From Xanthomonas sp. 3793 (GTDB taxonomy: Bacteria > Pseudomonadota > Gammaproteobacteria > Xanthomonadales > Xanthomonadaceae): 64,000 nucleotides of DNA. Below, piece by piece: positions 36,873 to 46,247 of the stretch. The stretch's first letter is position 1; every line of letters begins with the position of its first letter. Location of the stretch: contig NZ_JANTYU010000001.1 of NCBI RefSeq assembly GCF_024806835.1, positions 186,001 through 250,000 on the forward strand. The letters are read 5' to 3'. Position numbers and translations under genes: made by a program. The notes beneath the pieces were generated by a model that saw only the letters and a program-made list of their open reading frames with translations, had not been told where the DNA came from and ran no database searches.

Positions 36873-37560
36873 GATCCAGTTGCGTTGCCAAAGAGCGTTC
36901 AAGGGTAAGCGCTTGCCGCCCAGAAGCAAAAAACCTTGCAGCGCGGGCATCCATGGGGCTGACCGTACCGCACCCGCGGTTTGCTGCTTGGCAAGGTGAC
37001 AGGGTGGCGTCTCGAATCGGACAGCCTGCGATCCCCTCGGGCGGATGCGACGCCTACCAGTGCACCAGGGCGGCTCCCGCTGAAGAATCTGCTCGCAGGC
37101 GTGAGGTATCTCGACATTTACCCCCCGGCCGCGCTCGACAAAGCGGTCTACGTACCGATCTCCAGGTGATCGAACAGGCGGCTCGCCATCGCGCGTTCGA
37201 CGATGGCCTTGGAGGCGGTCGCTTCACCCATGGCCTGGCCGCACGCGGCCATCCTGCCCCCGATGTCCTGGCTGTCGTCGATAGCAGGATGTTTCAGCGC
37301 CAGCGTTACCACATCGCAGGGTTTGCGAGGTCTGCAAATTCTGCCGACGCTGAAACGCCCAGCAGCGGAAGCCGGAAAATTTGCCCTGCAATCGATAGTG
37401 TTCGCAGCAAAAGCTGCAAAAATTTCCGAAGCGTTAGCAATGCGTTGCACATCAAGCAGTTAGGGCCGCGCTGATGAACAGGACGTGGTAATCGCCGTCA
37501 CCGAGGTCATCCGGTTGCAATCGATTGTTTGTGCGGGCGCGTATCTGAGCGGCTTGCGCC
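36873..37560. other. intergenic region, one weak ORF
   Basis: A 100-codon minus-strand frame (37148-37450) ends in AIVERAMASRLFDHLEIGT, which is faintly protein-like, but it has no family resemblance or clear ribosome-binding site. Other frames look random. No RNA gene was recognised. Confidence 0.35.
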
Positions 37561-37602
37561 TTAAAAAACAGCAGGCCCTGCGCTCTGCAGCGCAGGGCCT
37601 GC
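37561..37602 (-). terminator. strong intrinsic terminator of the KGG-repeat gene
   Basis: Perfect 13-bp arms (GCAGGCCCTGCGC / GCGCAGGGCCTGC) with a 6-base loop are followed on the minus strand by TGTTTTTTAA. The site lies 47 bp after the stop at 37649. Confidence 0.88.
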
Positions 37603-37648
37603 GCCCCCTGAATCACCGACGGCACGCAATCGCGCGCCGTGCCGTTGA

Positions 37649-37906
37649 TTACGCGGATTCTTCCTGCGGCTTGGCCTGCTTGGATCGCCCACCCTTGCTG
37701 CCGATACGCGACATATGATCGCGGTCGCGGCTCACTGCCTGGCCGCCTTTCCGACCTGCTTCCCGTGCCTCGTCGCTAGTGAATTCGTGCGCGTTACCGC
37801 TGGCATGCGCAGCCTTGCCACCGCTGCTGGCCAGCACGCGACGCTTCTCCGGGTCCAATGCGGCGAAGCCGCGCCGGCTACGAGTACTGTTCTGTCCGTC
37901 TTCCAC
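37649..37906 (-). CDS. KGG-repeat (YciG-like) stress protein
   Basis: This 85-residue protein starts at GTG 37906, fixed by GAGGAGG with a 5-6 base gap. It contains repeated KGG/stress-induced motifs: RRVLASSGGKAAHASGNAHEF, SDEAREAGRKGGQAVSRD and HMSRIGSKGGRSKQ. Proteins of this family are small, very hydrophilic and often induced in stationary phase or stress; molecular function is unknown. The frame extends upstream to 38080 but that sequence is not protein-like. A strong terminator follows. Confidence 0.85.
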   Translation of the reverse strand: MEDGQNSTRSRRGFAALDPEKRRVLASSGGKAAHASGNAHEFTSDEAREAGRKGGQAVSRDRDHMSRIGSKGGRSKQAKPQEESA

Positions 37907-38525
37907 TGTGCCTCCTCTCGATGCATCGGGTACGTCATTCGGTGAGGAGCTCAACGCAACATTCGTGCCAACCCGCAAATACAGCAAAAATGGTGGCAAA
38001 CGAGCACATGCAGGAAAAAACCGCTGCGCTCGCTGCGCAAATCTTGCACACCTTGCCTGGCAAAGAAGGGGTCCACGCATCGCGAAACGGTTAGCGCTAC
38101 CAATGACGGCGCAGTTGCTGCCGACGGCTAGCCTGGCGCTCGGATGGCATGCACGCGTGCGTGTTGGGGAACGGCATCATCTGCGGGACGCACGTTGCGA
38201 AGCGACGCGCCCCGTACTGTGCCCTGCCCTATCGGATGGTGGACGCAGGCGCGAGATGGGCTGGCAGCGCGTAGCGCCCCTGCTGCAGGCGGAGCGTGCG
38301 CAGGATCGTCCTTAGAGCACCGTAGGTGCCGGCGTCATGCGCCCGCACGCGGCTGTGGCACGGATGCGATACGTCTCCGCACTGTGCCACTGATCGACCA
38401 GCGATCAAGCCCGCACACGTCCCGCATCGGGTCAAGCCTGTTGCAACACACTCGCTCGCGCCGTCACGCGCGTCTGATCAGCTCACGCCACGCCGCACGA
38501 TCCCGGGCGGCATGACAAGGTACGC
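37907..38525. other. intergenic region, nothing supported
   Basis: Several short frames occur, including one ending MQEKTAALAAQILHTLPGKEG (plus strand, to 38094), but none has both a ribosome-binding site and a recognisable family. It holds the promoter of the KGG gene on its left side. Confidence 0.35.
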
Positions 38526-39302
38526 CTAACCCGCCGCCTGCTGCTGCACCGCACCGAAGCGGTCGTCGCAGGCCAGCGATGCTTCGGACAATGCATCGCC
38601 CACCAACAGCAAGGTGGGCAGACCTGGCAGCAGCGCTGCCGCAGTAGTCCCCAGCTCGCCCAGCGTGGTCAGCCTGCGCTGCTGCTCCGGCCGCGTGGCC
38701 GCCTGCACGATGGCGGCCGGCGTGCTGGCCGGAAGATGCAGTAGCAACGCCGTGGCCAACGCGTCTGCGCGGCGCAATCCCATGTAGATGCCCAGCGTTG
38801 TACCGCTGGCCGCCAGCGCAGCCCAGTTCGGCTCACCATGGTCGTGCGTGTGCGCGGTGACGAAGGTGATGCCGTGGCAGTGGCTGCGGTGGGTCAATGA
38901 CACTTCCAGCGATGCTGCGGCAGCGAACGCAGCGCTCACGCCATTGACCACCTGCACGCCCACGCCGGCGCGGCGCAGGAAGTCGATCTCTTCGCCCGCG
39001 CGGCCGAACAACAACGCATCGCCGCCCTTGACCCGCACCACGCGCAACCCCTGCAACGCGTAACGCCGCATCAACCGGCAGATGAACTCCTGCGGCGTGG
39101 AACGGCAACCACCGCGTTTGCCGACGCGGATCACGCGCGCCTGCGGTGCCAGCTCGACGATGTCGGGGTTGGCCAGGTCGTCCAGCAGCAGCACCTGCGC
39201 CACTGATAGCGCCTTCACCGCCTTGATGGTGAGCAGTTCCAGATCGCCGGGGCCGGCAGACAACAACACCACATCACGCGCGCAGGATGGTCCGACTGAC
39301 AT
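38526..39302 (-). CDS. cobA: uroporphyrinogen-III C-methyltransferase (SUMT) of the nitrate operon
   Basis: This 258-residue protein has the complete SUMT/tetrapyrrole methylase fold: VVLLSAGPGDLELLTIKAVKAL at the start, DDLANPDIVELAPQ, RVGKRGG, then VVRVKGGDALLFGRAGEE (SAM and substrate loop), VVNGVSAAFAAAA and LGIYMGLRRADAL. It converts uroporphyrinogen III to precorrin-2, the first step of siroheme synthesis, for the nitrite reductase encoded upstream. The ATG at 39302 is used here; an alternative ATG at 39338 adds 12 residues and overlaps the nasA stop (TGATG), which would couple translation. Its presence makes sense because the cysG gene at 48767 has only half a SUMT domain. Confidence 0.9.
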   Translation of the reverse strand: MSVGPSCARDVVLLSAGPGDLELLTIKAVKALSVAQVLLLDDLANPDIVELAPQARVIRVGKRGGCRSTPQEFICRLMRRYALQGLRVVRVKGGDALLFGRAGEEIDFLRRAGVGVQVVNGVSAAFAAAASLEVSLTHRSHCHGITFVTAHTHDHGEPNWAALAASGTTLGIYMGLRRADALATALLLHLPASTPAAIVQAATRPEQQRRLTTLGELGTTAAALLPGLPTLLLVGDALSEASLACDDRFGAVQQQAAG

Positions 39303-39337
39303 GAGAGATCTCGCAATGTAGGGATGGGTGGGGTGCA

Positions 39338-42136
39338 TCAGGCCAGCCGCGGTTGGCGACACAGCCGGGTCAGTTGCGGAACGCAGGAGCCGCAGACGGT
39401 GCCGCAGCCCAGGCGTTGCTTGAGCTGTGCGACGTCGGCACCGTCGTCGATGGCTGCGTGGATCGCGGCGGCCGAGACCTGCATGCAGGTGCACACGATC
39501 GGGTCGCTGGGCGCGGCGCGCGTCTGGGCGAACACCGCCAGCCGCGCCCCCGGCCAGGGCTTGCCGGCCAATGCCACCGTCAGCAGCGATTGATTGGCAT
39601 CGCTGGGTTGTGCGGCGGTCAGGAGCAGGCCATCGATATGGCTGTGGCCGTCCTGCATGCGCCAACCGACGCGACGCATCAATCCACGTCGCAGGTCGCG
39701 GTACTCCAATACGTCGGCACCAGCGGGCAATTGCAGCGCGGCAACCAGGCGATCGATCCACGCGGCATCGGGCGCGCGCTCGCAGGCGGCGTGCAGTACC
39801 GCCCACTGCCCGGCGTTATCGGTCAATGGCTCGGCATGCAGGCGCAGGCTCGCATAGCCGCACTCGCGCAGCAGCGGTTGCAGTGACTGCTGCAAGGCCA
39901 GCGCATCGCCGCGCCGTGCCGCCAGCAGGTGCCAGCCAAACACCGCCTTGTCCACGCGCACGGCCGCGTGCTTGAGCTCGGGCTGGTGCGAGCGCGCATC
40001 CACCGCCGGCGTGCTGACTTCGTTGATGCCGCCGCTGGACAGCGTCTGTCCGCTCCAGTGCATCGCGGCAAAAACGGTGCCCGAGCGCAGTTCCTCCGAC
40101 AGTTCCAACGGCAGCACCAGTCCACCGCGCTTGCTGGTGACCTGCACCAACTCGCCGGCCACCAGCCCGCGGCGCGCGGCATCGTCCGGGTGCATGCGCA
40201 ACGAGGGTTCCGGGCTGTGCGCATAGGCCGCAGCCACGCGCCCGGTGCGCGACATGCCATGCCACTGGTCGCGCAGGCGACCGGTGAGCAGGCGCATCGG
40301 AAAGCGTGCCGAGGTGGCCTCGGCCACTTTGCGATACGGCGTTGCATGAAACCGCGCACGGCCATCGGCCGTGGCGAACACCCCATCGGTGTAGCGACGC
40401 GCCTGCCCTTGCGTGGCGCCTGCAGGGAACGGCCATTGCTGCGGGCCATTGTCCAACACCGCGTAATCCAGCCCTCCGATGTCCAGATCGCGCCCTATCG
40501 TCAACCCACGATGCTCGTCGAAGACCTGTGCTGTGCTGACGAACGCAAACAGGCCGGCGCCGGTAGCCGGTGCCAGCCGCGCCTCCAGTCGACGGGCGAC
40601 TTCATTGGCAACCCACCAATCGGCACGCGCCTGCCCGGGCGCTTCCACCGCCTTGCGCACACGGGTGACGCGGCGTTCGGAATTGGTCACCGTGCCGTCC
40701 TTCTCGCCCCAGCTGGCCGCCGGCAGCAAGACGTCGGCATAGGGCACGGTGTCGGTGCCGGAGAAGGCATCCTGCACGATCACCAGTTCGGCCTGTTCCA
40801 GTGCTGCGCGAATACCCGCCACGTCCGGCATCGAGTGCACGGGGTTGGTGCAGACGATCCACACCGCCTTCAGGCTGCCGGCGCGCAGCCGCTCGAACAA
40901 CTCCACCGCCGGCGCGCCGGGGTTGGGCGAGATGCGCCCCGCCGGCACGCCCCACAGCCGTTCCAGCTCGGCACGATGGTCCGCATTGCCGATCTCGCGG
41001 TGCGCCGCCAGCATCGTCGCCATGCCGCCCACCTCCCTCCCGCCCATCGCATTGGGTTGGCCGGTCAGCGAAAACGGCCCTGCGCCGGGCTTGCCGATCT
41101 GTCCGGTGGCCAGATGCAGATTGATCAACGCAAGATTCTTGTCGGTGCCGTGCGCCGACTGATTCAGGCCCATGCAATACAGCGACAGCGCTGCCGGGCT
41201 GCGCCCGAACCACTCGGCCGCCTGCACCAGGTCCTCGTGCGAGATTCCGCAGATCTCGGCGCTCATGCGCGGGGTGTACTCGCGCAGCATTCGCTTGAGG
41301 GCATCGAACTCCTGCGTGTTTGCCGCAACGAAGCGCGCATCCACCAGACCCTCCCAGATCAGGTGATGCAGCATGCCGTTGAACAGGGCGACGTCGGTAC
41401 CGGGTTCGACTGCAAGGTGCAGGTCGGCCATGGCCGCGGTATCGGTGCGCCGCGGGTCGATCACGATCCAGCGAATGTCCGGGTTGCGTGCACGCGCGTC
41501 TTCCAGCCGGCGAAACAGCACCGGATGCGCGTATGCCATGTTGCTGCCGGCAAACAACACGGTGTGCGCCAGCTCCAGATCTTCATAGCAGGTCGGCGGG
41601 CCATCGGCGCCGAGCGCCAGCTTGTAACTGGTGACCGCGCTGGACATGCACAGGCGCGAATTGGTGTCGATGTTGTTGGTACCGATCAGCCCCTTGGCCA
41701 GCTTGTTGAAGACGTAATAGTCCTCGGTGAGCAGCTGCCCGGACAGATAGAACGCCACCGCATCCGGGCCATGTTCCTGGATGATGGCGGCCAGCTTGCT
41801 GCTGACATGCTGCAGCGCCTGATCCCAGCTCACCGGCGCACGCGACGCCTGCCGATGCCGGCGCAACTCCGGCGCAAGAACGCGCCCCTGCGTGCTTGCG
41901 ACGGTCTGCGGCAACGCCAGACCCTTGCTGCACAGACGGCCGTAATTTGCAGGATGCAGCGGGTCGCCTTCGATGCCGACGATGCGTTCGCCATCGACAT
42001 CGTGCGTGCTGTGAATCAGCACGCCGCAACCCACACCGCAATAACAGCAGGTCGAGCGCGTGATGCGATGCATCGGCCCTGCCGTCGGTGGCTGCGCCGC
42101 GTTGGCTGGCGACGGTGGCTGCAGGCCTTCGCTCAT
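39338..42136 (-). CDS. nasA: assimilatory nitrate reductase, catalytic subunit
   Basis: This 932-residue molybdenum enzyme reduces nitrate to nitrite in the cytoplasm. N-terminal cysteines in TCCYCGVGCG (about 30-37) and GRLCSKG form the 4Fe-4S site. The molybdopterin oxidoreductase domain includes YLSGQLLTEDYYVFNKLAKG, TNSRLCMSS and GLNQSAHGTDKNLALINLHLATGQIG. A molydopterin dinucleotide-binding domain follows (RLLTGRLRDQWHGMSRTG). The last 60 residues are a BFD-like 2Fe-2S domain (CTCMQVSAAAIHAAIDDG and CGTVCGSC), typical of NasA proteins. The start overlaps the nirD stop by 4 bases (ATGA). It requires Mo-bis-MGD, for which mobA and moeA genes lie nearby. Confidence 0.95.
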   Translation of the reverse strand: MSEGLQPPSPANAAQPPTAGPMHRITRSTCCYCGVGCGVLIHSTHDVDGERIVGIEGDPLHPANYGRLCSKGLALPQTVASTQGRVLAPELRRHRQASRAPVSWDQALQHVSSKLAAIIQEHGPDAVAFYLSGQLLTEDYYVFNKLAKGLIGTNNIDTNSRLCMSSAVTSYKLALGADGPPTCYEDLELAHTVLFAGSNMAYAHPVLFRRLEDARARNPDIRWIVIDPRRTDTAAMADLHLAVEPGTDVALFNGMLHHLIWEGLVDARFVAANTQEFDALKRMLREYTPRMSAEICGISHEDLVQAAEWFGRSPAALSLYCMGLNQSAHGTDKNLALINLHLATGQIGKPGAGPFSLTGQPNAMGGREVGGMATMLAAHREIGNADHRAELERLWGVPAGRISPNPGAPAVELFERLRAGSLKAVWIVCTNPVHSMPDVAGIRAALEQAELVIVQDAFSGTDTVPYADVLLPAASWGEKDGTVTNSERRVTRVRKAVEAPGQARADWWVANEVARRLEARLAPATGAGLFAFVSTAQVFDEHRGLTIGRDLDIGGLDYAVLDNGPQQWPFPAGATQGQARRYTDGVFATADGRARFHATPYRKVAEATSARFPMRLLTGRLRDQWHGMSRTGRVAAAYAHSPEPSLRMHPDDAARRGLVAGELVQVTSKRGGLVLPLELSEELRSGTVFAAMHWSGQTLSSGGINEVSTPAVDARSHQPELKHAAVRVDKAVFGWHLLAARRGDALALQQSLQPLLRECGYASLRLHAEPLTDNAGQWAVLHAACERAPDAAWIDRLVAALQLPAGADVLEYRDLRRGLMRRVGWRMQDGHSHIDGLLLTAAQPSDANQSLLTVALAGKPWPGARLAVFAQTRAAPSDPIVCTCMQVSAAAIHAAIDDGADVAQLKQRLGCGTVCGSCVPQLTRLCRQPRLA

Positions 42137-42492
42137 GTTGCCGGCTCGGTCACGGCATCGTCCTGCTCTACCGGCTGCAGGACGATCCACACCGCCTCGG
42201 CCTCCACCTTGATCGGATAGCGCGGCGCGCAGCCCACGTCGGGCGCGCAGGCCTGCCCGCTCTGCAAGCCGATCGCCCAGCCATGCAGGGGGCAGGTCAC
42301 GGTGTCGCCAGCCACGATGCCCTGGGACAACGGCCCACCCTTGTGCGGGCAACGGTCGCGTAGCGCAAACAACTCATCGCTGGCAGTGCGAAAGATGGCG
42401 ATCGCCGGCAGCCCATCGACCTCCAGCACGCGTGCGCCCAGCACCGGCAGGTCCTGCAGCGCGCACACGCGCACCCATGCGTGATTGGGCAT
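42133..42492 (-). CDS. nirD: nitrite reductase small subunit (Rieske-like)
   Basis: This 119-residue protein has the NirD Rieske-type fold: VDGLPAIAIFRTASDELFALRDRCPHKGGPLSQG and VTCPLHGWAIGLQSG, so the CPHKGG and CPLHGW cluster motifs are kept. It partners NirB in reducing nitrite to ammonium. Two starts are possible. The ATG at 42498 overlaps the nirB stop but sits one base from GGAGG; the ATG at 42492 (MPNHAWVRVC) has GGAGG at 7 bases and is preferred. Confidence 0.92.
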   Translation of the reverse strand: MPNHAWVRVCALQDLPVLGARVLEVDGLPAIAIFRTASDELFALRDRCPHKGGPLSQGIVAGDTVTCPLHGWAIGLQSGQACAPDVGCAPRYPIKVEAEAVWIVLQPVEQDDAVTEPAT

Positions 42493-42494
42493 GC

Positions 42495-44948
42495 TCATTC
42501 CTCCACCGTTGCCGCAGGCGCCGCGATACGCAGCGGTTGGTATTCCTGGCGACGCTCGCCAGCGATGCGTGCCTTCCATGGGTCGACCAGGCCTTCCAGC
42601 GAATACAGCAGGCGCTCGTACAGCGCACGTCGGTTGGCTGCGTCGTCCACCACCTGCGCACGGATGTAATCCAGGCCCACGCGGGCGATGTAGTGCACGG
42701 TGCGGTCCAGGTAATAGGCCTGCTCGCGATACAGCTGCAGGAACGCACCGGTGTACTCACGCACTTCCTCGGCAGTGCTCACCTTGACCAGAAAGCGCGC
42801 CACCTCGGTCTTGATGCCGCCGTTACCGCCCACATGCAGCTCCCACCCCGAGTCCACTGCGATGATGCCCACGTCCTTGATGCCGGATTCGGCGCAGTTA
42901 CGCGGGCACCCGGACACCGCCAGCTTCACCTTGTGCGGGCTCCACATATTGGCCAGCATGGTTTCCAGATCGATGCCCATCTGCGTGCTGTTCTGGGTGC
43001 CGAAACGGCAGAACTCGCTGCCCACGCAAGTCTTCACCGTGCGGATCGACTTCCCGTAGGCGTGGCCCGACGGCATGCCCAGATCGCGCCATACATCCAC
43101 CAGATCCTCTTTCCTGACCCCGAGCAGATCGATGCGCTGGCCGCCGGTCACCTTGACCATCGGTACCGCGTATTTGTCGGCGACATCGGCGATGCGGCGC
43201 AGTTCGCCGGCATTGGTCACCCCGCCCTTCATCTGCGGGATCACCGAGAAGGTGCCGTCCTTCTGGATGTTGGCGTGCGCACGCTCGTTGATGAAACGCG
43301 ATTGCGGGTCGTCGATGGCCTCATGTGGCCAGGTCGACAACATGTAGTAGTTGATCGCCGGCCGGCAGGTGGCGCAGCCGTTGGGCGTACGCCATTCCAT
43401 GAAGGCATAGGCCTGCGCATGGGTCAGCAGCTTATGCTCGCGGATGGCGCGCCGCACCTCGCCGTGACTCAGGTCGGTGCATGCGCAAACCGCCTTGGTT
43501 TTGGGAGTTTCCTGGAAGTTGGAGCCCAGGCAATTCATCAGGATCTGTTCGACCAGGCCGGTACACGACCCGCAGGAACTGGCGGCCTTGGTGTGCTTTT
43601 TCACCTCGTCCACGGTGAACAGACCTTGCTCGCTGATGGCTTTGACAATCGTGCCCTTGCACACGCCGTTGCAGCCGCAGACTTCGTCGCTGTCGGCCAT
43701 CGCACTGGCGCGGTCCTGCCCGCCGGTGCCAGCGTCGCCCAGTGCGCTTTCGCCGAAGATCAGTTGATCGCGTTGCGCCTGGATCGGCGTGCCGTCCTTG
43801 AGCAGCTTGAAGTACCAGCCACCGTCGCTGGTGTCGCCGTACAGGCAGGCACCGACCAGCACGTCGTCGCGGATGACCAGCTTCTTGTAGATGCCGCCGG
43901 CCGGGTCTGACAACACGATCTCCTCGCAGCCATCGCCACCCATGAAATCGCCGGCCGAAAACAGGTCGATGCCAGTGACCTTGAGCTTGGTCGATGCCAC
44001 CGAACCGCGATAGATGCCGATGCCGAACTGCGCCAGATGGTTCGCACACACCTTGGCCTGCTCGAACAACGGCGCCACCAGGCCGTAGGCGATACCACGA
44101 TGGTTTGCGCACTCGCCCACCGCGTACACGCGCGGATCGAAGCTCTGCAGGCTGTCGTTGACCACGATGCCGCGTGAGCAATGGATGCCGGCTTCTTCGG
44201 CAAGGCGCGTATTCGGGCGGATGCCGGCGGCCATCACCACCAGATCGGCGGGGATCTCGCTGCCATCGGCAAACTTCACCCCGATCACCTCGCCCTGCGC
44301 GTTGCCCAGCAGTGCGCTGGTGGCGGTGTTCAAACGGAACTGCAGCCCGCGTGCGCGCAAGGCCTGTTGCAACAGATTGCCGGCCACCGGGTCGAGCTGG
44401 CGCTCCAGCAACCAACCGGCCAGATGCACCACGGTCACGTCCATGCCGCGTACCTTCAGGCCGTTGGCTGCTTCCAGGCCAAGCAGGCCGCCACCGATCA
44501 CCACCGCGTGCTGCCTGGTGCGCGCGGTGTCGATCATGGTGCGGGTATCCTGGATATCGCGGTACCCGATCACGCCTTTCAATTCATTGCCGGGAATTGG
44601 CAACACGAACGGTACCGAGCCGGTGGCGATCAACAGCCGGTCGTACTCGGCTTCGGTACCATCGGCGGCAATCACGCGGCGACGCACCCGGTCGATGCGC
44701 GTGACTTCCTTGTTCAAGTGCAGATGGATGCCGTTGTCGCGGTACCACTGCAACGGGTTGAGCACGATGTCGTCGAACTCCTGCTCGCCGGCCAGCACCG
44801 GCGACAGCAGGATGCGGTTGTAGTTGGGATGCGGCTCGGCGCCGAACACGGTGATGTGGTACATGCCCGGCATCAGCTTGAGCAGTTCCTCCACGGTGCG
44901 GATGCCGGCCATGCCATTGCCGATGACGACGAGTCTGGGTTGCTTCAT
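42495..44948 (-). CDS. nirB: nitrite reductase [NAD(P)H] large subunit
   Basis: This 817-residue protein reduces nitrite to ammonium using siroheme. An N-terminal FAD/NAD(P) oxidoreductase (VVIGNGMAGIRTVEELL, VVIGGGLLGLEAANGLKVRGM, about 1-400) is followed by two BFD-like Fe-S segments (CGCNGVCKGTIVKAI, CGSCTGLVEQIL). The nitrite/sulfite reductase domains carry the siroheme-4Fe-4S cysteines in TCVGSEFCRFGTQNS and SGCPRNCAESG. The ATG at 44948 (MKQPRLVVIGN) begins right at the Rossmann fold; an ATG seven codons upstream (44969) is an alternative. Length and order match NirB of assimilatory operons. The gene lies just downstream of the transporter and overlaps nirD. Confidence 0.95.
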   Translation of the reverse strand: MKQPRLVVIGNGMAGIRTVEELLKLMPGMYHITVFGAEPHPNYNRILLSPVLAGEQEFDDIVLNPLQWYRDNGIHLHLNKEVTRIDRVRRRVIAADGTEAEYDRLLIATGSVPFVLPIPGNELKGVIGYRDIQDTRTMIDTARTRQHAVVIGGGLLGLEAANGLKVRGMDVTVVHLAGWLLERQLDPVAGNLLQQALRARGLQFRLNTATSALLGNAQGEVIGVKFADGSEIPADLVVMAAGIRPNTRLAEEAGIHCSRGIVVNDSLQSFDPRVYAVGECANHRGIAYGLVAPLFEQAKVCANHLAQFGIGIYRGSVASTKLKVTGIDLFSAGDFMGGDGCEEIVLSDPAGGIYKKLVIRDDVLVGACLYGDTSDGGWYFKLLKDGTPIQAQRDQLIFGESALGDAGTGGQDRASAMADSDEVCGCNGVCKGTIVKAISEQGLFTVDEVKKHTKAASSCGSCTGLVEQILMNCLGSNFQETPKTKAVCACTDLSHGEVRRAIREHKLLTHAQAYAFMEWRTPNGCATCRPAINYYMLSTWPHEAIDDPQSRFINERAHANIQKDGTFSVIPQMKGGVTNAGELRRIADVADKYAVPMVKVTGGQRIDLLGVRKEDLVDVWRDLGMPSGHAYGKSIRTVKTCVGSEFCRFGTQNSTQMGIDLETMLANMWSPHKVKLAVSGCPRNCAESGIKDVGIIAVDSGWELHVGGNGGIKTEVARFLVKVSTAEEVREYTGAFLQLYREQAYYLDRTVHYIARVGLDYIRAQVVDDAANRRALYERLLYSLEGLVDPWKARIAGERRQEYQPLRIAAPAATVEE

Positions 44949-44970
44949 TGCCTGGATTCCTGTCGACATG

Positions 44971-46179
44971 TCAGACGCGCGCCGCGCCGGCGGCGGACCA
45001 TTCGCTGCGCCACTGGGTCTTGACGCCCGCCAGCAGGCCCCAGCCGCCAAGCGCGAATGCAGCGAACAACCACATGCCCAACGCATAGCTGCCGGTGTGC
45101 TGCTTGAGTACGCCCAACCCGGCCGCAAGCGCGAAGCCACCGATGCCGCCGGCCATGCCGATCAAGCCGGTCATCACCCCGATATCCTGGCCGAAGCGCT
45201 GCGGCACCAGCTGGAACACCGCACCATTGCCGGCGCCCAGGCACAACAACGTCAACACGAACAACGCCAGCGTGATGGTGGCGCCGCCGGCACCGAACCC
45301 GGCAATGCCTACCAGCGTGGCCACCAGCAGATACACTGCCAGCAAGGCACGCGTGCCGCCTACACGGTCGGCAATCACGCCACCCAACGGGCGCATCACC
45401 GAGCCAGCCAGCACGCAGGCCGCCGTGGCCCAGCCCGCGGTACGCGCGTCGAAATCGAACTGGTCGTGGAAGTAGCCCGGCAACGCGCTGGCAAAGCCAG
45501 AAAAGCCGCCGAAGGTAATCGCGTAAAAGAACATGAAGCGCCACGCGTCGCGGTTACCCACCAGCACGCGGCCGTAGTCGGACCACTGCTTGCGTGCGAC
45601 CGGTGTCGGTGCCTCCTTGGCGATCGACGCAAACACGATCAGCGTCAGCACCAACGGAATGCACGCCAGCCCGAACACGTTTTGATAGCCGAAAGCGGCG
45701 GCCAGCATCGGAGCGAACAACGCCGCCAGCACCGTGCCGGAATTGCCTGCACCGGCGATGCCCATCGCGGTGCCCTGATGCTCGGGTGGATACCAGCGCG
45801 ACGCCAGCGGCAATGCCACCGCAAATGAAGCGCCGGCGATACCGAGCAGCACGCCCAGCAGCAGCGCCTGCCCCATGCTGTGCACGCCCAGTTGCCAGGC
45901 ACCGAACAGCGCAGCGATCACTGCGAGCTGCGCGACCACGCCGGCGCGCTTGGCGCCGATGCGATCGGCAAACATGCCCAGCACCAGACGCAACACCGCC
46001 CCGCACAGGATCGGCACGGCCACCATCAAGGCGCGCTGCTGCGTGTCCAATCCCAGCGCTTGCGCAATCGGTACCTGCAACGGCCCGAGCAGATACCACA
46101 CCATGAAGCTCAGATCGAAATACAGGAAGGATGCGAACAAGGTGGGCGTGTGCCCGGATCGCCAGAACGAGCGCTGCAT
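44971..46179 (-). CDS. nitrate/nitrite transporter, MFS NarK/NasA type
   Basis: This 402-residue protein has about twelve helices and the nitrate-nitrite porter signatures: FLYFDLSFMVWYLLGPL in TM1, RLVLGMFADRIGAKRAG between TM2 and TM3, GIAGASFAVALPLASRWYPPEHQGTAMGIAGAGNSG (nitrate signature 1) and GAGNGAVFQLVPQRFGQDIGVMTGLIGMAGGIGG (signature 2). It imports nitrate for the reductases encoded downstream. The ATG at 46179 (MQRSFWRSGH) is supported by GAAGAGG seven bases upstream. The frame continues to 46332, but that stretch contains the leader hairpins and terminator, so it is untranslated. First gene of the nas operon. Confidence 0.93.
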   Translation of the reverse strand: MQRSFWRSGHTPTLFASFLYFDLSFMVWYLLGPLQVPIAQALGLDTQQRALMVAVPILCGAVLRLVLGMFADRIGAKRAGVVAQLAVIAALFGAWQLGVHSMGQALLLGVLLGIAGASFAVALPLASRWYPPEHQGTAMGIAGAGNSGTVLAALFAPMLAAAFGYQNVFGLACIPLVLTLIVFASIAKEAPTPVARKQWSDYGRVLVGNRDAWRFMFFYAITFGGFSGFASALPGYFHDQFDFDARTAGWATAACVLAGSVMRPLGGVIADRVGGTRALLAVYLLVATLVGIAGFGAGGATITLALFVLTLLCLGAGNGAVFQLVPQRFGQDIGVMTGLIGMAGGIGGFALAAGLGVLKQHTGSYALGMWLFAAFALGGWGLLAGVKTQWRSEWSAAGAARV

Positions 46180-46204
46180 AGAGACCTCTTCGAGTGCGAT
46201 GGTC

Positions 46205-46247
46205 AAAAAAAAACGGCGCCCCTCCGGTAAACCGGAAGGACGCCGTT
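46205..46247 (-). terminator. leader attenuator terminator of the nas operon
   Basis: On the minus strand, AACGGCG opens a continuous 16-bp stem (two G-U pairs) closed by a TTTA loop and ending CGCCGTT, followed by a run of nine T in total. It lies 26 bp before the first structural gene, inside the mRNA leader. It would stop transcription unless the overlapping AACGGC hexaloop hairpin at 46237-46252 forms instead. Confidence 0.9.

Noticed and set aside
38526-39806. Upstream extension of the SUMT frame to 426 codons
   Set aside because: Residues before 39338 are nasA read out of frame; the family starts at LLSAGPGD.
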